The notes: generated from the letters alone by a model not told the origin. A stretch of 64,000 nucleotides of DNA from Linnemannia schmuckeri (GCA_029449235.1 JANATG010000016.1:1520960-1584959), one strand, 5' to 3'; numbered from the stretch's first letter, positions 20,835 to 31,075 are shown. Made by a program: numbers and translations.

Positions 20835-23800
20835 ATGCCTGACACCGACGCAACCACCGTCGATGCACCACGCCGAGTCACGCTTCCCTCCGACGTGGAG
20901 ACGTTTGACTTCGCATACCGTGACCCATATGCCGCTAAAATCTGGATTAATCAGATTGCCCTTGCCGCTAAGCTGTGCAGGCTGCCCGAAGCGGACTGGC
21001 CAGCCGCCGCCATCCTCAAGCTCCGAAGTATTGCGCAAGTCTGGGGTCAAAATCTGATCGAGACCCAGCCTGATGTTACCTGGACCGAGTTCAAGGCCGC
21101 CTTCAATCGACAGTTTGGTTCGGAAGAGTTGGAGTCTACTCATCGTGCCAACCTCGCCACCGTAACCTGGGAAAAGTCAGATAACCCCAACTCGTACTTC
21201 CAGCGATATGAGTTTGCAGCCGCCCCCATTGCCTCAGTCCTAACCGATGGTGAGAAGATTCACCAGTTCAAGACTCAGGGTCCTCCCTTTCTCGCACGTT
21301 ATTTGATCGAGAGACAAGTCAAGACGTGGGAAGATGTCAAGACCGCTTGTGAGATCAAGTCACAGATGAACCAGCAGTTGGGCATTACCTCTCAGTCTGC
21401 TCTGAACCGTCAAGCTGGACGTCAGCACGCTTCCCATCATCGAGCCAGCCCTCCCTTATATACACCCTCCTTTACCCCGGGTCGTACACCTAGGAATGTT
21501 GTATTCCAACAACCCAACGTCGCCCCCCGTACCTCCATCTCCGGCAACCCTTCGACCAGATTCGTTACCAATCGTAGGCAGAGCGCCGTGCACCCCTTTG
21601 CAAGACCCTCTGGCCCTCCCCAAAACCAGTTCCGTCGCGATAGCAACGTTGGCCGTCGAGACTCCGGTCCTACCCCTATGGAGATTGACTCCATTAGTTG
21701 TTTCAACTGCCGCGGCAACCACAAAGTCGCGCAGTGTGCTCAGCCAGCGACCTGTCACGGATGTGGACAGACTGGCCACTATAAGGCAGGATGCCCTAGT
21801 AGGAACAAGTCGAGTTCCTCATCGTCATCTGAGTCACGTCGTCATCCTCCCGCCACCCATATGACTGTGGTCGAGGCTCACGAGTTTGACCCTCATGCCT
21901 TCCCCCTTGTTGTTATTCCGCTTGATGTTACCGGAACCCAGTTCGAAGCCCTTGTAGATAATGGCGCGAACGTCAATGTTGTCTCAGAGGAGGCACTTGA
22001 GAAAATTCGTCTGCTGGACCCCACCGCTGTTGAGAGCGAGGAGCGGGTCAGCCAACCACTACCATTACGTCTTGCGCTCGGGAAGAGCGAAGATAGCAAT
22101 GCCCTCGGACAAGTTGTCGTCCGAATTACAGTTGGAACCATGGCCCATTCCATCCGAGCAACTATTGTCCGCAAGTTGGCGCGCGACTTTTTCCTCGGCA
22201 TCCCATGGATGGCCAAGTTTAAGCCCCACATGGACTGGGAGCAGTACACTTTATCCTGGACCTACGGAGGTCAGGACTTTGAAGTCAAGGCTATGTCGAA
22301 GCCTTCGCCGCAACTCCTTGCCGAGCTGGAAGAGCCCCTCCTCGGTACCGTACACGCCGATGTGCAGAAGTTTGCCAAAACCGTCGATACGAAAGATACG
22401 ATCGATGCAGGAGTGATCTGGGTATTGCAAACGGCAGTACCAGACACTCAACCCGAGTCGGTTCAAGTTGAGAACCCTACCGCCCCCCTAACCGCTGAGC
22501 AACGGCAACAAGTTGATGCCCTGGTCGAAGAGTACGCCAACGACGTGTTCGCGCCTTTGACTGACCTCCCTCTTCCGCGCCCCGGATTTGATCATGAGAT
22601 CCCCACTGGAGATGCAGCGCCTGTGGTCAAGAAGGCCTACAAGATGTCGCCGCTGGAGCTTCGTGCTCTACGAGAGCAGTTGGATGAGCTGCTCGAGCTG
22701 GGTTACATTCAGCCCTCTACGTCGCCCTGGGCCGCTCCGGTACTATTTGTCAAGAAGAAGGATGGTTCTTTACAACTATGTATCGATTATCGAGGACTTA
22801 ACGCGATCACCACCAAGAACAAGTATCCGCTGCCATTACTTGACGAGTTTTTCGATCGATTCCAAGGTGCCAAGTACTTCAGCAAGTTGGACCTACAGCA
22901 AGGCTATCATCAGCTCCGAATCGCCGAAAAAGACATCCCCAAGACAGCCTTCTCCACTCGTTATGGACATTTCGAGTACCGTGTCATGTCCTTTGGCTTA
23001 ACTAACGCCCCGGCCTCTTTTCAAGGCCTTATGAACCACGTCTTCCACGATCACCTGGATAAACACATTGTCGTGTTTCTTGACGACATCCTCGTCTTCT
23101 CCAAAACTTTTGAAGACCACCTCAAGCACACCCGCCTCGCCCTTGAACTCCTTCGACAGCATAAACTGCACGCCAAGAGAAGCAAATGCGAGTTCGGCAC
23201 CTCCTCCATTACCTTTGTCGGTCATGTTATATCCAACCAAGGCATTCAAGTCGACCCTGCCAAAACCAAGGCTCTCCTCAACTGGCCGATACCCAAGAAT
23301 GTCCAACAGCTGCGATCCTTTATGGGTTTTGTCAACTACTACCGTCGTTTCGTTTATAAGCTGGCGGAAGTCGCCGGCCCTCTCTTCAGTCTGTTAAAGG
23401 ATGGACCCGGCCATAATAAGTCTAAGACTCGACCGCTTGCCTCGTGGGGCCCGGTTGAGCAAGCCGCCTTTGATGGAGTTCGTCATCTATTGATGACTCC
23501 CCCAACCTTACTCTGTGGAGACCCAAACAAGCCGTTCATTATGGAGACTGACGCATCCGATGATGCAACCGGTGGAGTGTTGTATCAAGAGTTGGATGGC
23601 AAGAAACATCCAGTCGCTTACGAGTCTCGCAAGCTCAAGGCTGCCGAGCGAAACTACCCAGTACACGAAAAAGAGATGCTGGCGATCGTGCATGCGTGCC
23701 GAGCTTGGCGATCCTATGTGCTGGGAGCACCAGAGAACGTCGTCTTTACGGACCATGCCAGCCTGAGGTTTATTTTTTCTCAGCCACACCTCAGTCAGAG

Positions 23801-25520
23801 AGTTACTCGATGGGTCGAATTCCTGGCGCCATACAACCTCTCCATCCAGTACAAGCCTGGAAAGACCAATGCCGCCGCCGATGCCTTGTCCCGTCTCGAG
23901 ATAAATAGTGTCCACCCTACTCGACACATCGATACCTGGGATTGGCCCCTCCTTGTCCCTGATTTTTTATTATCAGGCACTTTCCCTCCTGGTACCGACC
24001 CTACCATCAAAAAGCTTGTACGTCAGCAAGCCCCTCTTTTCGTCGTGAAGGAAGGAGAATTGTTCCGCTTAGTTGAAGAAGCCTCAGTTCCCTTCGTACC
24101 CTATGTCGAGCGCATGGATCGTCTTTCAGAGTTGCACGCCGACCTTGGTCACCTTGGTCAGTCTGGTACCTATGACTTGGCCAAGACGCGTATGTGGTGG
24201 CCAACCCTCCGCTCCGACATCAAGATATTGACTCGAGAATGTCAACCCTGCCAGCTTGTGAAGCCTGGGAGCCGATCGGTGGCTCCTTTACATCCCTTGG
24301 CTCCGGCGCGTCCTTTTGAACGATGGGGTATCGATTTCATAGGACGCATGCCTCTTACCAAGCAAGGCAATCGATGGATCATCACTGCCATCGACTACGC
24401 GACCAATTGGCCAATTGCTCGTGCCATTCCTGATGCCACCGCCGAAGCAGTCGCCACGTTCCTGTATGAGGAAGTCTTTCTCCAGTTTGGGTGCCCTTCT
24501 GAGATTGTGAGCGACCGAGGCTCCAACTTCATGTCGGATATCCTGCAGCGCTATCTTCAGAAGCTGAACATCAAGCATATGGCTACCTCCGCCTATCACC
24601 CCCGGTCTAATGGCAAGTGTGAGCGCCTTAATGGTGTTATCGGACACATGCTTAACAAGTATGTTGGTGCTCATCGCGTCCGCTGGGATCAATACCTCCA
24701 CCAGGCCCTATTCGCATGTCGTGTACACATCTCGCAACGTACACAAGTCTCCCCCTTCAAGTTGGTGTATGGTATCGAGCCGCGTATCCCCGAAGATCCA
24801 GTCCGTCCGTTTCTGTTTGATTTTACGGACCCTAGCGATTTTTTGGAACACCGAAGGAAAACCTTCAAGGAGATCGATGAGCTTCGAGAGGCTCACCTCC
24901 AAACTCAGCAAGATGCAGCGTCAGATATGGTCAAGAGACATGCAGAGTCGCATGTTATCGAGGACGCGAAGTTTGCCGTGGGTGACTTTGTCCTCGTCAA
25001 GAACTACGGTCGCAAGAAGTTGGAACCCCACTGGTATGGTCCTTTGGAGGTCGTTCGAGTTACGCCTCTTTCCACCTATCAGCTTCGTTGGGGTGATGGT
25101 GTACCTAAGGAGGATTTGGTACACCAGGACCGTTTGAAGCTCGCCAAGGCCCCGAATGATGCCACTCAGCGCAAGGCTTGGTTCAGCAAGACTCGTTTTG
25201 CCATGGAGTCTGTTCGCGACAATAATGATGATGGTCTGCCCGATGAGTCGTTGGAGAACGATGAAGACCGTCGTGTGTCTGACGCCCACGAGCAGCAGCG
25301 CGCGAACGAGGAGTATCTCGCCCGCCGCGGTCCTAATTACCAAGCACCTATGATGGGCTCCGCTGAAGACGCAGCCCGTGTGTACCGACAAGAGCTCGCA
25401 AAAATTAATTCACGCCGCCCTCGTCAAATTCAGCAGCTGCAGATGATGCAACTCCCTTTTCCACCTCCCCAGTCGTCGCCCATTCCCGCCTATTGCCTCA
25501 AGGCCTGTTCGACCATGTAA
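20835..25520 (+). CDS. Family A Gag-Pol polyprotein (Ty3-type, no chromodomain seen)
   Basis: 1561 aa in one ORF, so Gag and Pol are translated together. Order: Gag capsid-like region (aa 1-200); two zinc knuckles, CFNCRGNHKVAQC (about 289, spacing CX2CX3HX4C) and CHGCGQTGHYKAGC (about 306); protease ALVDNGANVNVV (about 375; DNG where DSG or DTG is usual); reverse transcriptase with IDYRGLN, QGYHQLRI, FGLTNAPASF and FLDDILVFS (about 748); RNase H with ETDAS, HEKEMLAI, FTDHASLR, AADALSR (about 903-1030); integrase with HADLGH...CQPC zinc site (about 1101) and catalytic Asp, Asp, Glu in GIDFIG, SDRGSNF and KCERLNG. The C-terminus has a GPLEVV module, then a Gln/Pro-rich tail. PR-RT-RH-IN order defines Ty3, not copia. 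No frame break seen. Confidence 0.93.
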   Translation: MPDTDATTVDAPRRVTLPSDVETFDFAYRDPYAAKIWINQIALAAKLCRLPEADWPAAAILKLRSIAQVWGQNLIETQPDVTWTEFKAAFNRQFGSEELESTHRANLATVTWEKSDNPNSYFQRYEFAAAPIASVLTDGEKIHQFKTQGPPFLARYLIERQVKTWEDVKTACEIKSQMNQQLGITSQSALNRQAGRQHASHHRASPPLYTPSFTPGRTPRNVVFQQPNVAPRTSISGNPSTRFVTNRRQSAVHPFARPSGPPQNQFRRDSNVGRRDSGPTPMEIDSISCFNCRGNHKVAQCAQPATCHGCGQTGHYKAGCPSRNKSSSSSSSESRRHPPATHMTVVEAHEFDPHAFPLVVIPLDVTGTQFEALVDNGANVNVVSEEALEKIRLLDPTAVESEERVSQPLPLRLALGKSEDSNALGQVVVRITVGTMAHSIRATIVRKLARDFFLGIPWMAKFKPHMDWEQYTLSWTYGGQDFEVKAMSKPSPQLLAELEEPLLGTVHADVQKFAKTVDTKDTIDAGVIWVLQTAVPDTQPESVQVENPTAPLTAEQRQQVDALVEEYANDVFAPLTDLPLPRPGFDHEIPTGDAAPVVKKAYKMSPLELRALREQLDELLELGYIQPSTSPWAAPVLFVKKKDGSLQLCIDYRGLNAITTKNKYPLPLLDEFFDRFQGAKYFSKLDLQQGYHQLRIAEKDIPKTAFSTRYGHFEYRVMSFGLTNAPASFQGLMNHVFHDHLDKHIVVFLDDILVFSKTFEDHLKHTRLALELLRQHKLHAKRSKCEFGTSSITFVGHVISNQGIQVDPAKTKALLNWPIPKNVQQLRSFMGFVNYYRRFVYKLAEVAGPLFSLLKDGPGHNKSKTRPLASWGPVEQAAFDGVRHLLMTPPTLLCGDPNKPFIMETDASDDATGGVLYQELDGKKHPVAYESRKLKAAERNYPVHEKEMLAIVHACRAWRSYVLGAPENVVFTDHASLRFIFSQPHLSQRVTRWVEFLAPYNLSIQYKPGKTNAAADALSRLEINSVHPTRHIDTWDWPLLVPDFLLSGTFPPGTDPTIKKLVRQQAPLFVVKEGELFRLVEEASVPFVPYVERMDRLSELHADLGHLGQSGTYDLAKTRMWWPTLRSDIKILTRECQPCQLVKPGSRSVAPLHPLAPARPFERWGIDFIGRMPLTKQGNRWIITAIDYATNWPIARAIPDATAEAVATFLYEEVFLQFGCPSEIVSDRGSNFMSDILQRYLQKLNIKHMATSAYHPRSNGKCERLNGVIGHMLNKYVGAHRVRWDQYLHQALFACRVHISQRTQVSPFKLVYGIEPRIPEDPVRPFLFDFTDPSDFLEHRRKTFKEIDELREAHLQTQQDAASDMVKRHAESHVIEDAKFAVGDFVLVKNYGRKKLEPHWYGPLEVVRVTPLSTYQLRWGDGVPKEDLVHQDRLKLAKAPNDATQRKAWFSKTRFAMESVRDNNDDGLPDESLENDEDRRVSDAHEQQRANEEYLARRGPNYQAPMMGSAEDAARVYRQELAKINSRRPRQIQQLQMMQLPFPPPQSSPIPAYCLKACSTM

Positions 25521-25554
25521 TGTCGCCGGGACGGCTCCAATTTAAGTGGGGGAG

Positions 25555-26400
25555 TGTCGTGAATTCACCCTCTTTTATTCACGTGTTTTCTCCCTTTCAC
25601 GCCACCAATTTTCACTATCTTTTTTTGGCCATTAATTACGCCTTACTTTTACCACCGATACTTTTTTGCTCTCTTTGTTTGTTCCCTTTTCCCCGAACAT
25701 CCAACACGTCGCCTACCATCTTCACCACTATCTATAAGATACCACGACCCCATTGGTTGCACCGTTTCATGAACCCATGATGAGCTAACAACCCGAGTCA
25801 ACTTTGTTTGGCTTTTTCCTTGCTTTTATTCCCTTTTTCTTTTTCTTTTCTTCAACCGTGTTCACGTTGGTTGCTCTTCTCTTTCGACTCGCCCCCTACC
25901 CTTTCCGAGTCTTAACAACCAGAAAGGATGGTACACCAGTTAGTAGTAGTTTCCCGAGTCACTTCTTTTTTCCCATATTCGTGTTATTCTCTCAATTCAG
26001 TAGCTTAGTCCCAGATAGTATAAAAGGATACCTAGAAGGCACGATTGAAACAGCATCTTCGCCCTGTTGTCAATCCTGCTCCTTCTAGGTAAGTCCCTCC
26101 TCCCTCCCCTTTTATCACCACTGTTCATGTCGCTCGAACAGTGTGTCTAATAAATCTTCGCCCTGTTGTCAATCCTGCTCCTTCTAGCATCTCCCTGTGC
26201 GCCCGAAGATCCGCACCACTCTAGTTGTCTCTTACCTGTGTTCGGAGAAGTTCACAGCCCCCTTTCCCTCTTCCTCTACGTTGTCCCTGTCTGTGATCGG
26301 AGAGATCACAGCCCCCCCTTCCCTCTTCCTCTGTGTCGTCTTTGCCAGTCTAGTTGAGACTGCGTGGTACCTCTTGCAGAAGTTGCTGGAGTCCTCCACA
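25555..26400 (+). repeat. Family A 3' LTR
   Basis: 846 bp copy of 19741-20586, preceded by the polypurine tract at 25544-25554; one base difference noticed. Confidence 0.93.
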
Positions 26401-26404
26401 AAAC

Positions 26405-26486
26405 TGTCGTGCATTCACCCTCTTTTATTCACGTGTTTTCTCTCTTTCACGCCACCAATTTCCACTATCTTTTTTTGGCCATTAAT
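26405..26486 (+). repeat. Truncated older family A LTR
   Basis: 82 bp matching the first 82 bp of the family A LTR with three differences (GCATTC for GAATTC, TCTCTC for TCTCCC, TTTCC for TTTTC). It starts right after the AAAC target duplication of the intact element, so an earlier insertion used the same position upstream of tRNA-Tyr. Confidence 0.85.
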
Positions 26487-26487
26487 A

Positions 26488-26807
26488 TAACTCCAAGTCA
26501 GTCCCGGGGCATAATCAACAGGAGGCCGCTTCTAACGTACCAACGCCATACCATCAGCTCAATCAACAACGCATCAACATCCTCGAGAAGGCCAACAATG
26601 CCTTGACAACAATCAACACTGCTTTGCAGGCCCAAATTCAGCAACTCAAAGCACGACTTACACAACAAGAGGCGTCCTTTTTACATTTCCAACAGATGAT
26701 AGGAGCTCAAAACACTGCTCGGCAAGTATACAGCCCAAACAACAACTTTGCTGCCCTTAATACACAGGAGGTTGCCGAGTATGGAGAAGTTGAGCACTCT
26801 GGCAGCG
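26488..26807 (+). pseudogene. Unidentified coding-like fragment with coiled coil
   Basis: One frame is open throughout, about 106 codons, rich in Gln, Asn and Ala. It includes heptad-like INILEKANNALTTINTALQA and QIQQLKARLTQQEASFLHF, suggesting a coiled coil. Both ends are cut, by the old family A LTR remnant on the left and a family B LTR on the right. Not recognised; it may be a captured piece of a host gene or of another transposon. Confidence 0.4.
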
Positions 26808-26905
26808 TGCAACTTTTGTAAGGAGTGGAAGGAAGAGATGTCTTTGTATTTTGGTAATAGTTGTCTATTTATCTAATTAAGGTAATCGGGGGTCCAATCG
26901 TTGCA
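26808..26905 (-). repeat. Family B LTR (minus)
   Basis: 98-bp LTR in reverse, TGCAAC...GTTGCA ends. It is the 3' LTR of the minus-strand pol fragment beside it; polypurine tract AAAAGGGGAAGG (minus) adjoins. Left flank CAGCG. Confidence 0.9.
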
Positions 26906-26915
26906 CCTTCCCCTT

Positions 26916-28994
26916 TTAAAAAACGATTCCATGGTCCTTTTTGAATGCGTTGACCAGGTCTTGGCAATTTTCCAGGTTGGCAGCTGGCTCCCATGTCTGA
27001 TCCTCACGTCCGTAACCTTTCCAAGCAACGAGGAACTGGTGCTGTCGCCGGTACTTTCTGTATCGTAGAATGGATTCGACCTCGTATTCCTCGGTGCCTT
27101 CGACGACGACAGGTGGTGGTGGTGCTGGTGTTCGGCGGCCGAATGTAAGTGGTGACTCAATATAGTGGCGAAAAAGGTCGACGTGAAAGATATTGTGGAT
27201 GTTGTAGGAGGGGGGTAAGTCGACGAGGAAGGTAACTGGTGATCGTTGCTCCAGTAGGGTGAATGGTCCAATAAAACGAGGCTTGAGCTTGTCCGAGCTG
27301 AGTCCGCTGTCGGCTGGCATGGTAATGTTCTCTGCACTGAGAAGGACCTTGTCGCCAACTTTGTAGTCATGGTCGCGTCGTCTCTTGTCGGCTTGTTCCT
27401 TTTGATGATCCTGAGCTCGCTGCAGTGCATCCTGGGCGAAAATTAGTGCCGTTGCTTGCTGATCCAGATAGTCATGGACGCTGGGGACGTTGCTGTCAGT
27501 GTGGGAGAGGAGGGTGGCGGGGATGCGGGGATGTTGTCCAGTGTTGAGGAAAAAAGGTGAATGGCCGGTTGAGTGGTGGACGGAGTTGTTGTAGGCAAAT
27601 TCTGCTGCAGGGAGGAGGGTGTCCCAGTTAGTCTGCTTTTCATCGATAAAGGCGTGCAGCATGATTCCTAGTGTCTTGTTCATAACTTCCGTCTGTCCAT
27701 CCGTCTGTGGGTGATAGGCTGTTGACATCGCAAGCTTGACATCCATAAGCCGGTGGAGCTCCTGCCAAAAATAACTGGTGAATTTGCTATCGCGATCCGA
27801 GACGATTGTTGTTGGCATCCCATGATGGCGGAACACATTGTCGAAAAACTGGCGAGCAACGTCGGGGGCGGTGGCGGTGGTGGTGCTGGGAACAAAGTGG
27901 ACATGCTTGGATAACTTGTCGACAAAGACGGTGATGGCATCATGATTGCGAGGTGTCTTGGGCAGATGGGTTATAAAGTCCATGGTCACCACCTCCCAGC
28001 GTCTGACGGGAATGGGTAGAGGTTGAAGGAGTTCAGCAGGTCGCTCCTGACTTGGCTTGTTGCGTTGACACTTCTCGCACGAGTCGACATAGAGTTGGGT
28101 CTCCTTTGCCATGTTGGGCCAGTATGCTATTCGTCGCAGCTTGTTATATGTTTTCCTGAACCCAAAGTGGCCAGCTATGGGGGCATCGTGGCAGTCATGC
28201 AAAAGAGAGTGGCAAATGTCAGCTTTCTGAGGGATAGCGAGAACGATGGTGCCGCGGCGGTCATAGTAGAGAAGGCCATTGTGAAAAGAATAACCGGGGG
28301 GCACACTTCCCTCGAGGCAGCTTTTATAGACGAGACTAAGCCTGGGGCTATTCTGGTAGTCCTCTATCAGGCGCTGCCTCACACCTGGTTCAAGCTGGAT
28401 ATCAATTGAATGAATCTCCACTGGTTCTGTGGATGGGCTGACTGGATCTTCCGTGTGATGGTCGGGTCGTCGAGACAGGGCGTCGGGGACTGTGTTATCT
28501 GCTCCGCGCTTGTACTTGAAGTCAAAGTCGTATTCCTGCAGCAGCTCCATCCATCGAGCCTGGCGGCGGGTGAGTTTAGGCTGTGTTGGAAAGTGGCGAA
28601 GGGTTGCATGGTCTGTGTAAACAATAAAGTGGGATCCGTCTAGGTAGTATCGCCATGTCCTGAGGGCGTGCACGACTGCCAGTAGCTCCTGCTCGTGGGT
28701 TGGGTAGTTCCGTTCTGCTGGTTGTAATTTTCGTGAGGTGAATGCAATGGGTCGGGATACTCCGTTCGCGTCCGTCTGAAAGAGAACAGCGCCAATTGCA
28801 AATCCAGATACATCCGTTTCAACGGTGGTTGGCAAGTCGGGGTCGAATATACGTAGAACTGGGGCGGAGCTGATGGCCGCTTTGAGGGTGATGAATGCCT
28901 GTTCCTTGTCGTTATCCCATGAAAAAGTCGCTCCGCCTGCTAGAAGCTCCGAGAGGGGTAGGGCAATGTCGGCAAACTTGTCGATGTAGGTCTG
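26916..28994 (-). pseudogene. Family B pol fragment (late RT to chromodomain), 5' truncated
   Basis: Reads on the minus strand from TYIDKFADIALPLSELL (end of RT) through RNase H (TVETDVSGFAIG), integrase (HDCHDAPIAGHFGF zinc region, SDRDSKF, TDGQTE) to a chromodomain (YEVESILRYRKYRRQHQFLV...WKGYGREDQTWEP), then stop. The upstream end is cut exactly where a plus-strand family B LTR starts (28995), so gag, protease and most of RT are missing. The one substitution noticed in the RNase H motif (ETDVS for ETDAS) may be minor. Confidence 0.9.
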
Positions 28995-29092
28995 TGCAAC
29001 GATTGGACCCCCGATTACCTTAATTAGATAAATAGACAACTATTACCAAAATACAAAGACATCTCTTCCTTCCACTCCTTACAAAAGTTGCA
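28995..29092 (+). repeat. Family B 5' LTR (B1)
   Basis: 98 bp, TGCAACGATTGG...AAAAGTTGCA. Very short for a Ty3-type LTR; no clear TATA box. Confidence 0.92.
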
Positions 29093-29104
29093 TGGTAGCA
29101 AAGG
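29093..29104 (+). other. Primer binding site, B1
   Basis: TGGTAGCAAAGG directly after the LTR. Its first TG and the last A of the LTR form an ATG in frame with gag. Confidence 0.75.
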
Positions 29105-29283
29105 TTCACAATTCCACCAACAAGACCCCAGAACACTCAGCACAACCCCCAGAACACCCAGCACAAACCCCAGACTCCTCCAGCTCTCCAGAAACCTCAC
29201 CTAGCACCTCCTCCATCCCCTCACCCTGTCTTCCACCCATCAACACGTATTTTATCACTGACTTTTTATCGGAACTCACCATC

Positions 29284-30276
29284 ATGACCGACGACAACCT
29301 CGCCACCATCATTGAACTTGACACAACCTCCAAACCCGCCAAGTACGACGGCACTCGCGATGGCTTCAAATGCCTCGCCTGGCTGAAAGAGGTGCAACGC
29401 TACTTTACCATGAAGAACGTACCCGACAGAAAATGCACCATCCATGCCGTCAACCTCCTCGACCAAACCTCTCTCCTCTGGTGGGAATCACTTAACATCG
29501 ACGACACCTGCGAGTACTCCACCTTTACAACCCTGTTCAAGAAGGCATACATGCCTGATGGATTTCTCGAGCAAGTTCGCGGCCTTCTTCTCAATGCCAA
29601 GCTTACCACCAACCTGGCCGAGTACCTTACCCGCATCCGCCTCTACATGAACATCTTGCTCGCGGAAGATCCCACTGGTCGCGTGTTTCTCAAAGCCACC
29701 GTCAGAGTTGTTTTTCTCCAAGGCTGCCCCGACGATCTGAGACAGCTGCTTCAGACCGATCAGGTATCTAACCCCAACAACACCTTTTTTGATATGTGTT
29801 CCAAGGCTGAAGGATTTGACACCATCTATGCTTTTGGCCCCAAAGGAGCCACAAAGGGTATGTTTGCCAAGGCTATGAATAGCATGCGCTCTCACACTCC
29901 AACCACCAGCTCAAACCCAGCACCCCCAGCTTTTGACCCAATGGCAATGGAAATCGATAACATCAGCCTCGACCCCACCACCCGCGCCCTTATGGCCTCG
30001 GTCCAGTCCCTTACCATTGCCGTCCACGCCATGACAACCCAATTCAACAATCAACAATCCCAACCACGCCTTGCCCGCCTTACCGACGATGAAAAGAAAT
30101 ATCTGCAGGATAACAACGGATGCTTCAAGTGCCGTCGAATCAACGCCGGACACTACTCTTGGGACTGTGGAAAAAACCGCAACACCAACCGCTCACCCAG
30201 GGCCCAGACCGTCAACAATATTGCTAACGTGGGCAATCTCCCAACAGACCAGTCGGGAAATGCCCCCAGCAACTAG
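29284..30276 (+). CDS. Family B Gag
   Basis: 330 aa from ATG 29284 (MTDDNLATIIEL). Capsid-like segment with LAWLKEVQRYF, LLWWESL and AYMPDGF, and a C-terminal knuckle CFKCRRINAGHYSWDC with spacing CX2CX6HX4C rather than the usual CX2CX4HX4C. The frame is also open back to an ATG at 29092 made by the LTR/PBS junction, which would add 64 residues. Ends NAPSN; the pol frame overlaps at -1 with a slippery site at 30255-30261. Confidence 0.85.
   Translation: MTDDNLATIIELDTTSKPAKYDGTRDGFKCLAWLKEVQRYFTMKNVPDRKCTIHAVNLLDQTSLLWWESLNIDDTCEYSTFTTLFKKAYMPDGFLEQVRGLLLNAKLTTNLAEYLTRIRLYMNILLAEDPTGRVFLKATVRVVFLQGCPDDLRQLLQTDQVSNPNNTFFDMCSKAEGFDTIYAFGPKGATKGMFAKAMNSMRSHTPTTSSNPAPPAFDPMAMEIDNISLDPTTRALMASVQSLTIAVHAMTTQFNNQQSQPRLARLTDDEKKYLQDNNGCFKCRRINAGHYSWDCGKNRNTNRSPRAQTVNNIANVGNLPTDQSGNAPSN
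30255..30261 (+). promoter_or_regulatory. Predicted -1 frameshift slippery site G GGA AAT (B1)
   Basis: In the gag frame the codons are TCG GGA AAT, fitting X XXY YYZ. A -1 slip leads to CPQQLGAVQDP and an open pol frame; otherwise gag ends 5 codons later. The same site occurs at 51430-51436 and 60971-60977. Confidence 0.6.
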
Positions 30277-30860
30277 GTGCAGTCCAGGACCCAGTTGCTG
30301 AAATCCCCTCTCTTTGCCCCAGTGGTGAAGGGAGTGATCACACCCCAGAGTTAAGTAGAAAAGAAAAAAATGAAATAAAGTTGCCAGATCGCTCAGTTAA
30401 TAAGATTAGCAACCAAACTCAGATTACAAACTCAAATCGTGATACTCACTCCCCCCCCACTCTGGCACCTTCACTGGACCAGACCTCAACGTTTGACTCG
30501 TCCCACCTTGTGTCTAGAACCTCAGATGGACCAGACCTGGACCTGGATACCCCTGTTGTGTCGACCACACCGCCTACAAAGCGACAGTTGAGAAGATGGA
30601 GACAAAAGCAATTGCGTCTCTGTTCATTTTCTATTGCTGAGGCTGAGCATCAATTGCTCACTTTTAACTGCCTTGTCAGTGGCTTCCCGGCTCGAGTGCT
30701 GATCGATGGCGGTGCTGAAGGTAATGTAATCAGCACATCCTTTCAAAAGAAAAACAACTTGCCTCGAACCGTCATCAACCCCATCCCTGTTCTTCTCCCC
30801 GACGGCTCATCTTCTATTACCAACCATACGGTCAACATCACCATCGAACGCAAAGGATAC

Positions 30861-31063
30861 TGCAACATATTAGGTTTAAAGTCCACCTTAGTTAGTCATT
30901 TCTCATCACTCTTATTCACCTCTGACTCTTCTATGATACTAGACCTAGAAACCTAGTTACTCCCTTGTATATATAGATGTACCATAGTAATAACATCAAT
31001 CATCACTGCTTCAATCCTCGTCTCTTGTCCCTGCTTTCACTGGTCCTACCTTCTGCTGTTGCA
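30861..31063 (+). repeat. Family C 5' LTR (C1)
   Basis: 203 bp, TGCAAC...GTTGCA, the same six terminal bases as family B. TATATATAG at 30968-30976 is a likely TATA box. Confidence 0.94.
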
Positions 31064-31075
31064 TGGTAGCAAAGG
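31064..31075 (+). other. Primer binding site, C1
   Basis: TGGTAGCAAAGG directly after the LTR; expected to pair with initiator tRNA-Met. Confidence 0.75.

Larger units (their letters stand above)
19741..26400 (+). mobile_element. Family A Ty3-type LTR retrotransposon, apparently intact, upstream of tRNA-Tyr
   Basis: 6660 bp with 846-bp LTRs (19741-20586, 25555-26400), each TG...CA. The flanks share AAAC (19737-19740 and 26401-26404), a 4-bp target duplication. Primer binding site at 20590, polypurine tract AAGTGGGGGAG just before the 3' LTR, and one open Gag-Pol ORF. By eye the LTRs differ at one base (C/T near 20051 versus 25867), so insertion is recent. It lies 14 bp from the tRNA 5' end, in the position favoured by yeast Ty3. 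Confidence 0.93.
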
